DNA of 64,000 nt from Enoplolaimus lenunculus (taxonomy: Eukaryota > Nematoda > Enoplea > Enoplida > Thoracostomopsidae): positions 124,001 through 188,000 of the forward strand of contig JASANG010003862.1 in assembly GCA_030248215.1 (NCBI GenBank). The letters are read 5' to 3'. The notes beneath the pieces were generated by a model. The model made no database searches. It saw only the letters and a list, made by a program, of their open reading frames with translations, and was not told where the DNA came from. The translations under genes and the position numbers were made by a program. Shown here one piece after another: positions 15,301 to 27,300 of the stretch. The number at the start of each line of letters is the position of its first letter. Positions within the stretch are counted from its first letter, which is position 1.

Positions 15301-18300
15301 CAACGCGTACCAGATCGAAAATAACCTTTGTTGCAAATGCAAACAGGGCTATTTGATGGTTTCCAGGTTCCTCTGGAAGAACAGTAAGCAGTCGCTGATA
15401 GGTTATAAATGCTTGATGCATTCTGTACGCACCTCCCGATAACCTAAAAACAAAGCAAGACCATATTCGAGAAATTTCCATAGGGGGGCACATATTCTCT
15501 TTATACGTTCCTTGTGTATGCCAGTTAAAAATTCATTTCATTGCACATTACCGATTTTAAATATCCTTATTCAAATGATTTGATTGCACCAAAAGATATG
15601 AGACAGACGTCAAAAATTTAGCACAGCACTGTCCAATCTGCCCATGCATAGAACAGGGCCGGAACTGTAGTATAAGCACATTCCTAAACCTAAGTTTAAT
15701 CCTAAGCGTAAGCCTAAGCGTGAGAATGAGCCTATTTCTAAGCCAAAGCCTAATCGTAAACCTAACCCTAAGCAAAAAAGTTAGTCTAAAGCTTAAACAG
15801 ACTCTATTTACAGCCCCGCCGGAAAACGGATCCGGCCTTGTTCTACAAAAAGACATTCTTCACTTTTGGTTTGGCTGGGTTGGGTTCCGTCTCACTAAGG
15901 ATCACACCTTCAAACCGTCTTCAGCCGGTGCGTCAGATTCGTATTCCGACGACTGCGTGTTTGTCGCCATTGGTGGAGCAATTGTTCTATCGAACGACAT
16001 AAGACCGTGAGTAAACTGAAAATAACTGTCGAAACTAAAAAACAACTTTTGTAAATCATACTGCTCATCGCCAAAATTACAACATTTCAAAGCATACAAC
16101 TGTCCTCAATTCTGCAGATTAAACATTATTTTAAATTTAAGATTGAACCAGTGGCAGAACGAAAGGTTCGTAGCCAGCTCACCTTGCTAGGAAGGCTAAA
16201 ACGTTTTCAGGAAGGGAATACAAGGGTTTGCGTCGACTTTTACTAGCAAGGCTGGTTATTTTTTTAAATGGAACCAAAATTTTTTCAGAGAAAGCTGAGC
16301 CCCGCTAGCCCCTCCCACTTGGCTACGGGCCCGCGTAAAGGAGATTTGAAGATACGTTTTTGAGCCTTGAAAGTTTACAATCTAAAAACGGATGTTATCA
16401 AATATGTTTCGACTTGTAGCCCGCTCTGAACGTGCAAATTATTTAGAATATATTCATGCTAAGGTCTACTTCGTCAGAGGGTAATCAGTAATCGAAACAC
16501 TTTTCAACTGCAGTATATCATGGTTATTACCATTACAAAACGACATAGTGACACGCAATTACTGCAAAAGATGCATTTTACCTCACTACAGCTATTATAA
16601 TACACGACGATACCAAAAATTCGTAAGCAAATCCCCCGTGCAGGTGCAATCACCAGTCTGAATCCATCGTTCAATTGCGAAAATCGAAATTCTTCATTCA
16701 ACTGATGCAAACGTAGTTCAGTTGAAAACACACGTCTATGAGCGAATTGTTTGCTTTCCTATAAAGTCTCAATAAATTTCCAGTAGACAGCCAACACCTC
16801 GAGGAGTAAAAGTTTCAGAGGGACTCTATGACACTTAACAAGCAGGGAACATTGCCAGTCCACGTCCGTTGTTATTAAACCAGCCCACCCACCATGTTGG
16901 AGGAAAAATTTTAAGGACCAAAAAGATTCACAGGGGGTTCAAATATTTCTAAAAGCATTGCTTTCCCAGTGGACCATTTTACCACGGGAAAGGCATTCAG
17001 ATGACAGCACTATGTTTTCCTAGTCCCACTTAAGCTATAAGCCTACAAAGTTTTGTACATAATGCTATCACCGATTAGAAGTACATATCTAATAATTTTT
17101 TTCTAATATATTTACAGTTGAGTATCAGGACACACATAAGATAAAAATGCAAGAAAAATGTTGCTAGCATAAATTCCTTTGAATATTATCAAAAATCATT
17201 GTATATCATCATGCGTTTGAACCATCTCCACGCTTGAAGTTGCAGCTTGGTTTATAATGTCTCGATCGATCCTACGAAAGCGGTAACTAAAACATTAAGG
17301 GCACCGTCTGACTTTGAATGGAGGTCGCCGTGAATATCTTCCATGGAACTACTATACATCCTTTACTTCTGTAATTTACCTCATTTCCGGAAGCGGAACT
17401 AACAAAAATAAGCTTCTCAGATTCCGACCAACCATATCCGGTGTCGATTTGAGTATTTGCTGGTATTATGCTAGCGTTAAAATGAAATGTTTCCGCATTT
17501 CTGGTTTGTTTTGAGTCATAATTTGAAGGACAATTTTCATCAAACGGATGGTTTTGAGGATAACCAGTGCATAGAGATCGATAATCGTAGTCGATACGTA
17601 AATACAACGGTGTGCTAATGTTGATCGTGAATTCCGGTGATAACAGAATACTGAAATATTAAATATTAAATATAAATGCGTTCGTAGTCAAGAAATTATA
17701 TTCTCAAATGTATGTAGCAGTCATCGCTAGTTACGAAAACATGAGCCAATGTAAAGAACAGGGGCGGAACAGTATTATAAGCATAAGCCTAAGCCTAAGC
17801 GTAACAATGAGCATTTCTTAAGCCTAAGCCTATGCCTAAGCCTAAGCAAGAAAAAATAGTCTAAAGCTCAAGCTTACTCTATTCTAGTCTCACAGAAAAA
17901 CGTTCCGCCCCTGATCTTTACATGGGCCAAAACATGGAAGCTGGACAAGGTCATTTTCATCATGAGCATTCATTGCTTGTAAGCAATGGACCTTGTGACA
18001 ACTGAACCAGTGAACAGATGCGTATACAAATACGAATGTGGAATATACACATACCCTTGAACTTCGTTAACAGAAAAGAAAAACGTACTTTGTTATAACT
18101 CATAAATCACTTGCTGGGTCCAAAAGGTTTGAAAAATGTTCTAGCCAGCCGTTGATTGGTAAATCATTCCACAGGATTTTCGCTTCAGAAATTTTCAGCA
18201 ATTGCACAAAACTTATTACTGGCAAGAAGAGTTTCAAAAACGCTTACACTCCGCCGTTTTCCGTTTTAGTCACATCAGTGAATACTTCCTCTGTAGTCAC

Positions 18301-21300
18301 ACCACCATCGGGGTCTAAGGGATCATCAACCGTTTGAGATTTCAGTTTGCTTTCGCTATCCTGACCATTTTGGCCATACGGACATAACTCAATGATTCGC
18401 GAATTTTCAGAATCACCGTTAAACGTTGTATGATTGTTCGCTCCAAGTGGAGATGATTTGATGATTTCCGTTGAAAACAGGATTGTCCAATCGGAAGGTT
18501 GGCTCTGTTTCAATGATAGTAAATTGGCTAAAACAAAAACGAACCAATCATATTGTTGACAAACGGGGAAGATATTTTCAAGGAGGTGTACGACTTTTCA
18601 TGAGTTAGCGAATGATTTTCTTGGCCCACGCAAAGATCAGGGGCGGACGTTTTGCTGCGGGACTGCAATAGAGACATGATTCAGCTATAGACTATTTTTT
18701 GCTAAGACTTAAGCTTACACTTAGGTGTGAGATCATCTTCGGTAAAGGCTATGAATTAGGTTTAGTCTTACGCTTAGCAATATGCTTTTATACAACTGTT
18801 ACGGCCTTGTTCTATACATTGGCCATTTTCTTCTAAATTGAACACAGTGAACCTAAATTCTTGCTTGTGAAGCATGCTGGCTGGCGTGAAAAAAGTTGTG
18901 ATTCTGTGAAACTGGAAGCCAAAGCTTCTTAAATGGGTGATAACTATAATCCTATTACCCAAAGAACAGATTAAACAACGAAGAATAAATTTTTAAATTT
19001 CATTTCATAAACATTTTGGATTCAGTGATAGCAGCCTAATGTTTTAGTAAATATTTATGCGGCCGTCTACATGACTTACTCGGTATTGGTGGTAAACTTG
19101 CAGGATCGGATGGTTTTTCATTGAAGTTGTGTCCAACGTCTCCTGTAATATTAACATCACCGTTTATCATCGCAGATATGCAATCGTGAATTATTTTGCT
19201 TACATTAATCTAGCAGTAGTTAAATGTGGTGACAATGTTAGAATATAATCAACGGGGGGCCCACACAGGCCGTTATCAGCAGCACTAATCAAAACAAAAG
19301 TTTTGATGATTTAGTGCCCAAACTGCGTTTGGTTTCTCGCTTCTTAATTTATTCATTAGGTTTTTCGCTGTTATATAGCGGGCGCCCGCCGCCTGAAATA
19401 TTAGATCCACCACGGTCAGCGCTTTACAAAAAGTACTTGAACTTCAAAAACCCGAACCGCAGACTTTCTGGTCGTGGGAGGGGTTTATCATCATCTTTCA
19501 GCAATAAGAACTTGACGGCAAACCGAGGGGACTCGAACATATTGTGCAGATTTTGTACTGCTCATATACGTAGTTCCTAATTGCTGAACACTGCACACCA
19601 AGTAGTAATTTGCGTATGCAGATTGCGTTAAGTTGCTCACAGTATACTCTATGCGGGAACGAATTAAACAAAATGCTTACCTGTTACCGGTTTGACCAAC
19701 AAATGTAACACCCTCCGCATCCGGAATTTGCCCCGCGCGTCAAAAATTTTACAAACATAATATCCTGAATCTGCCACTGCTGCATTACCAATAATAATTG
19801 TGTGCAGCGTTGCAGAGTGCACCCTGCGATATCGCAAGTTATCTGTAGAATCTTGCACTGGTGTAGATGCAGGGTGATTCTGCTGAGCATCCAAGTTGTA
19901 TGGGTTGTCGACCCGTGTCACTGACAGGATACGTTCCCAAAGTATCTGTAGTCAACAATGCAATACGGATGCAATCCTGAGTGCCGACAGCGAAGAAGCA
20001 AAAGAGGTGCGGGCAAGGAGCGACAGACGGGTCATTTAGCTTATGCATCTAATGTTTTAAAATTAAACGAGGCAGAAACTTATATGATTGGGCTTTGGCT
20101 TCAAAACGTACCTATACGGTTACTCTTATACGCTAAGGCATATGCTTAGTCATATGCTTATGGGCCCATGTATATAGAACAGGGCCGGAACAGTAGTATA
20201 AGCATGTTCCTAAGCTTAAGCCTACACCTAGCCTAAGCCTAAGCCTAAGCCTAAGCCTAAGCCTAAGCCTAAGCCTAAGCGTATGGATGAGCCTATTCCT
20301 AAGCCTAAGCGTATAGACGAGCCTATTCCTAAGCCTAAGCCTAAGATTAGCAAAAAATAGTCTAAAGCTTAAACTGACTATTATAGTCCCTCCGGGAAAC
20401 GATCCGGCCCTGTTCTATACATGGGCCTGCTTATGTTATTATTACGGCCCTGATTTATACATTGGCCCAGGTTTTTTGAAAGCATCAAGCAACGAAAGTA
20501 TTAAACATTAAAGTGTATACATATTAAGTTGCATTTTTTGATGAAACTTCGTTCAAACGTGACGTATATGTAAAAATTGTGACGCTGTGTACATAAGATA
20601 TTGTAAAAAAATCACATTTCACCTTAAAATCTTGACACTGCGGTTCTAATCCACATACGAGTTCAATCGTTTGTCCTTCCAACATCTCGCTGTCCGTTGT
20701 AAAATACACAATTTTCGGATGAACACAGTATGGTTGGACGAAGTCGCTTCTTTCAAGCGGTTCACGTCGATTGTAACGAAATTTAACATTTTTAAAGTCG
20801 CTTTCCTCAGAAACTAATTGCTGATGTTGTGCTAAGACGGACGAAAATGTGTGTCGTCGGCGGCGGTTTTGATCTGAAACAAATTTTTAAAGCATAGTTT
20901 TTTCAAGAAAACATTTCAAGAAAACATTTGTCAAAAATGCTATAAAAAATAATGGCTAACGCAGTATAGTTTCAACAACTGACACATGTTAACCCAAACT
21001 TATCGGTGGCAAAACGATGCCTATAATACGCAATTAGAGTCGAGCTATGCGACGCAAGAATTGCTCACTGATACCATTCACACCAGCGCGTGGATAAACC
21101 TCCGAGTCGCGAAATACTAGGCTATAACTGGTTTGTAAAACCTCCGAGTCGCGAAATACTAGGCTATAACTGGTTTGTAAAACCTCCGAGTCGCGAAATA
21201 CTAGGCTATAACTGGTTTGTAAAACCTCCGAGTCGCGAAATACTAGGCTATAACTGGTTTGTAAAACCTCCGAGTCGCGAAATACTAGGCTATAACTGGT

Positions 21301-24300
21301 TTGTAAAACCTCCGAGTCGCGAAATACTAGGCTATAACTGGTTTGTAAAACCTCCGAGTCGCGAAATACTAGGCTATAACTGGTTTGTAAAACCTCCGAG
21401 TCGCGAAATACTATGCTTTAACTGGTTTGTAAAACCTCCGAGTCGCGAAATACTATGCTTTAACTGGTTTGTAAAACCTCCGAGTCGCGAAATACTATGC
21501 TTTAACTGGTTTGTAAAACCTCCGAGTCGCGAAATACTATGCTTTAACTGGTTTGTAAAACCTCCGAGTCGCGAAATACTAGGCTATAACTGGTTTGTAG
21601 CGCAGTTTTGTTTCTGAATCGCACACCTTAGTCTATTTCGAGGTGTGGAGCGTTCTTCAAAGCACCGTTGATATTTCCGGAAGCTTGAGGATTAGTGTTA
21701 TTTCAGAATTGGTCGGCTTGTCAGCTATGTTCTTACTTTTTTGATAAAATTAAACAGAGTTCGAATTTTTTAAAATTTTCCAGCTCGGTAGCATAAATTT
21801 TTTAATCTTAACCGCACTGCTCTTTGTAATGTATATTTCGTTTACAAGGTTTCAAGGTGTGTTGCATATAAACATATATGAACCACGTTATGAAATCTGT
21901 TATATCTATTTGCAACCTTCATTCCGCTCTATAATCCAAACCAATCCTAGTCTTGCTGTATTCTGGAAATATTTACCAGCAGATGCGTACCAAAGGCAAC
22001 AACCGCCGGATGCAAATAAATGCCCAGCGATCGAGTGCTCACTCCACCGACAAGCTCAACGAGTTGCCCGCAACCCTTGCCAACGGTTATCCTTTGAACG
22101 ATGCCTCCAATTTGGTTGACAGACAGAAGCAATTTCCGTATTGCACGTTCACATGCAGCTGCGTGCAATAGTATGGAACTATCGAGAACGCGATATGTTA
22201 CAACTACGGTAAAAATCTGAAAAATGTGTAACAATCCATTTCCAGGTGAGCAGGCCGATCTTCCATATCAACGTTAACACTTTTTATGGCACGGAGCGGC
22301 AGCTGTTCCAAAAACGAGGAACATACGCTGATGCGCGATGTGTCATGGTTTTAGAACGTTTGCAAAGCGAGATGCCAAATGCATTTTTAGTAATTTGTAA
22401 GGTAGGGATTCCCTAATTTTCCGAAAAAACTTCTAATTCTGTAATGTAGATTAATTTAACTTTACAAATGGGAGAGATTGGCCGCGGTCTCATGACCGCA
22501 GCTGTTGTTGTGTCCCTGTCACAGGCAAATCTATATTAAGATGGTACCCTGGCGTACGACGCTTTTCAGCACGAATCAAATCCAAAATTTAATGTTAAAT
22601 TTCAGTAGCAAAATTACGTTTGGTTTCTAGCTCGCATTTCTCGATAGGTCAATTAATATATATCGTGCACCGTCCACCATCAGAAATTTCTGCATTCGAC
22701 AATCGTGAAGAGTCAACGTTTCGTTTAAAATCTTTAATAAGCATTGAACGACAAAGAAAGAATCCACAGATGTGTTACGTCTCAGTGAACTCGTCAAGTA
22801 TTTACTTGGCATCAACTACTCCATCGCGATACATGTGGCTCATTTAGGCGTGGTTCCGCTCATATTTTACAGTTCAGATAAAGGTAAACGTAGCTGTAGT
22901 TTAAATTAATATTTAGAATGAAAAACTAACAAAGTAACAAATTTTTGGTAAACATCCACAAAAGGTCCTATTCTCACTCTATTGTCTAGCTGCAATATTC
23001 GCCAGGTTTAAACTCACTATTCAAAACATGGCTGTCATCCAGCAATAGGTTGATAAATTTGAAACACACATACTTTTTCAGTGATATCTTGAATAACACT
23101 TTTAATGATTTTCAATAGCTCATCAGGAAGTCGCTTGAAATGACCATCGGAGTACGTTTGAACACAAGCTGGAAGCGCTGATATATATCGTGACATTTGG
23201 CGGATTACCGTTTGTCGAATGTGAGTTTCGTATAGGCTACTGCATTCTTGAGCCGATTTTGTAATATTCCCTGATTTTCTGAAATAATTTAAAACCGACT
23301 TCAAAAAAAGTCTTTCTGATCGAGACTTGAATATTATTACCGAAAGTTGCTGTTTTGTATAGCGCAAAAGTTGCTCTTCTGTATAGCGACTTAGAACTGC
23401 GTTTATACATGCGAATTGAATTGTATAGCGGAAATTCCGGTGAGTTATTATTTGCAAGTGCGAGAATTTCAGAGTTGTTTTGTGACCGAACTTATACATG
23501 CAAGTTGCACGTGCACGTTTTAGTTGCAAAAACTTGCACGTTTCAGTCGGACTTTATGTTTCTTTACTCTTGAAACAAGAACTGGCTTCTGCTTGTTTGA
23601 TTCAGCTTACAACAGTGTTAGATGAACGGTAAAAATGTTTTCGTTTTCAGTGTCTTTTCTGACGTTTAGCTCTGGTGTCGTTAAAACCGAACGCAGAGAC
23701 GGCTCTGTTGCAACCACGGCACCCGGTTCCAAATTGGTATTGCTTGTTCCGACGGCGTCATAAATGTGTATACCTGAAATTTGCAACACAGATAATGCAG
23801 AATTCAGAATAACTTGCGTACACCGGGGTAACTGTCGTTGTGGAGCGTTAATTTGTATAAGAACAAAATTGTTTGCCTTTTTACACCCTAATGCTAAATT
23901 GATACAACGAAAAAGCCCTGAACACATATTGCGGTTTACATTGCTGTTAAACCTACGGTTAAACCATAGATAAAATTTTGTTCACCCCTCGCCCTGGAAA
24001 AATGTTGGCCCCCTAAAAAATTTTCAACATTGCTTTTAACTGATTAAAAACCCTTGAATGCCCCACCTGAAAATTTTTTACCCCCTAGTAAGGTAAGCTG
24101 GCTACGGGCCTCCATGCCCTTAGTCAAAAGGGGGGCCAACGCGGTTCATACCATACTTTTTGCCCCCCCTTAGAAATGTTGGAGGTGCGTTTGCAATCCA
24201 TAGAAACTTTCTCTATGCCTACCCTGAAATTTTTGGGTACCCCAATGGAACAAATATGTTCAGCTACCTGCAAAAAATTTTTTGGCTCCTTAGTAAACTT

Positions 24301-27300
24301 TCAACGTTGATTGGAAGTCATTGAAAACCCTTGTATGCCACTCCTGAAAAATGTTCACCCCCTAGCAAGGTGAGCTGGCTACGGACCTGTAGTCATGGGT
24401 TTCTAATGGTCACTAACCTAGAGTATCAACAGACGTACAACTATTGTTGTTCGGATCAAATCTGCTGGTGTTGCCACAACTTAGATCCGAAGGCCATGTG
24501 AACCCAGCAGCGCTAAGAGGAATTTCACATTCGAGTCGGATTTCATTGCACGTTGTTGTGCAAATACGAGAAGTCGTATAGTGTTTTTCACCGGCAGAGT
24601 TATTTGCAGTCGGACACGGCGGAAATATCATATTGCATAGCAGTGTGACTAGGGTTTGCCCGCATTGAAAATTTGCCTAAAATAAATTTTGTTTGAAATT
24701 TTAGAACATTTGCAGTTTTTACAAAGCATTGTTTAATTTTTTTGAATTTTCATCAGTTTTGTCATGTTTGTTTCACACCGAAATTTGATTTTTTTGAAGC
24801 ATTCAATTTTTCTAAGATTTTGACTATTGTATTGAGCTGAGAAAAATGTGTTGTCATATAAGTAGCACATCACACAGTGCTAACGGCGTAACGCAGAATT
24901 AACGGCGAAGCTAGGATTTCATTTCGAAGAGGTATCATCTCTGAGAAAAGAAATTTTTGGTCTCCAGGATCAACTAAGTCATTCATAAACCTGTTACAAG
25001 TAACAATGTTTTTAGTGTTTCTACGAATTTTGGGAGGAAATATATCGTTCTTGCCCCTCTGATATACGCGTCTGTGTAGAAAATACGGAACAAAATTGGT
25101 TTCGAAACAAACAAATATTCTAAGGAATATTTATGCGCTACTGTTTTTGGCAAACAACTTCCAGTCCTTCAGAAAATTCACGCTTGGGCTTGCAGTGGTA
25201 GACACTGGGAATAGAGGACATGTTTTTCCAACCGGGCTGGGCCGTGCTTAAAATACTGCGATGCAAGTAAAATTTCGGTACGCAAAAAGTATCCTCCGCC
25301 ACAGAAATCCATAAAACATGTATAAACGGGGGTACGCTAAAACACCAAGCTCTTCATATCTCTGAACAATTTTCGATATAAACGATATAAATATATACGT
25401 TTTAGCATGGCGTCGGCAAGTATATGTAATATTCCAAAATTACAACGAATATCATATGATATTCATCGGGACAGTGCAATCTTCGCGTGCTTAGAATTGA
25501 ATAGAATGTGGGATGACAGAGGCACAGATGTACCTATAAATACCAAAACCAAGCCGGATTCATTTCCGGCACAAACGCGCTCAGAACTGTAGCGTGATAT
25601 TCAAAAATTCAAATTTAAAATCTTAGTATTTTCAAAATATTTCATATGATATTCGCAGACAAAATGTCGAATATCATATGATATTGAAGTACAAAAGGCG
25701 ATCTACACTTGATGATTGCAGACAAATACGACTTTTTGAATATGATATGGGGTCTATAAGCAGACAAAATGATACCCAATAGTCTTAAATATACATATAT
25801 ATAATATATATTTATATATACAATGTTATGTATATGTATATATATGACTGTCGAACGAACCTTAAAAATATTGCCATACGAAGAAAAATAATTTCCAGCT
25901 TGGTGCGCAGAAGAGTGTCCAAAAACGTTGGGCAACATTGTCCTCTGGTAGCTCACTCTTGAGCGACAGACGCCTTTTGGTACCGTAAAACATGACGGAT
26001 GTTGGTTTACCGCGGCTTGAAACAGGTTACTTTGAATTCCTCGGGTGCTTTTTGTAAACCCCATTGCTGAATGTGATTCTTCGAAAATTTTGTCCAGGTT
26101 CGAATTGTTTTCGGAAGTTCGTGCAGTTCGATGTGTAAGTACACAGCCGATTGTTGCTGAACCTTAAATGAAACATAAATTGTAAGGTTTCTTAGCCAAA
26201 GGAAAACCGCATCGAAAAGGGTTCAACCAGGCATATCATACGGTAAGAATTTTTAACCCCGCCCCAATCCGTCGAAATTTTTCGTCGAGATCCTTGCGAG
26301 AATTTCCACCGAAAATTCGTGTTGTAATCCCCGCCACCTCATCTATTTCTGAGCGTGCTGGTAGTCATGTAGGTTGTGATACAAATACCACGATTATCTC
26401 TAATCATCATCGAAGGATGCACTAAAGCTGTATGAAAAAATTATTAATGCCGCCCAATCCTGTTATTTGCTATTTTTTACCATTTTTCGGTGCACTTTAA
26501 TTACTTGTGAGTGAGACAATTGTATGGATCAAGAAATTTCTAACAGAAAAGATGACGCAAGATATATTGCAAAAAGATTTCGCGAGCGAAGCGAGTTAGA
26601 AGCCAAACGGAATTTTTGTTTCAGAAAAGCGAACCTGTATAAAGTTGGGACATTACCATTTTGTCATAAAAAACGTTTTGCTTTTTGATGGACGGGTGGC
26701 GCATTCCCTGCACGCACCCCATTGGATCCGTGTCTGCAAGTCATTGGCTGTCCGCGTGTAAAACAAAGGGTCCAATTGGTTTACAATAAGAGGCCGAATT
26801 TTGAACAAAATATAACCCAGTTTAATTGGTTGTTATAGTATCATGTCATCCGAAACGCGAGAGTTTCAGCGGTGTTAATTTTGAAGGTGCAAAAATTCGG
26901 TCTGAATTTATTTTTTGAACATAGTTAATAGCACAGCTGTAGAAACTGTCAAAATGGCAACACATTGAATTTAAATTTGAATAAAAGTTTCTGAACCGGG
27001 CATAACATAAACTTGCAAATTGTTCGTTTTTATTATTCATTCAAAAATTTGTGGACGGAGCTCAGTACTGGACTGGCACTAAAAATCAACCCTGGCATTT
27101 TGATATAAACCGACCCGCTACTGACTATTTAGAGCAATAATTATACACAGCCAAGGCTTTTTTATATTTAAACTATTTAACATTTTTAGAATTTAAAATT
27201 TTGAAAAAATTTCAAACCAGAATACTTTTGGTTAAATTTACCTTCCAATTCAAATCCTGGTTTACTGCATTCAAATCGTACTATTTCGCCAACTTGAAAC

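Noticed and set aside
21090-21617. 175-codon + strand frame of 14-residue repeats
   Set aside because: It starts at GTG, is made wholly of a 42-bp minisatellite, and lies in an intron of the opposite strand. The length is explained by the repeat unit being divisible by three.
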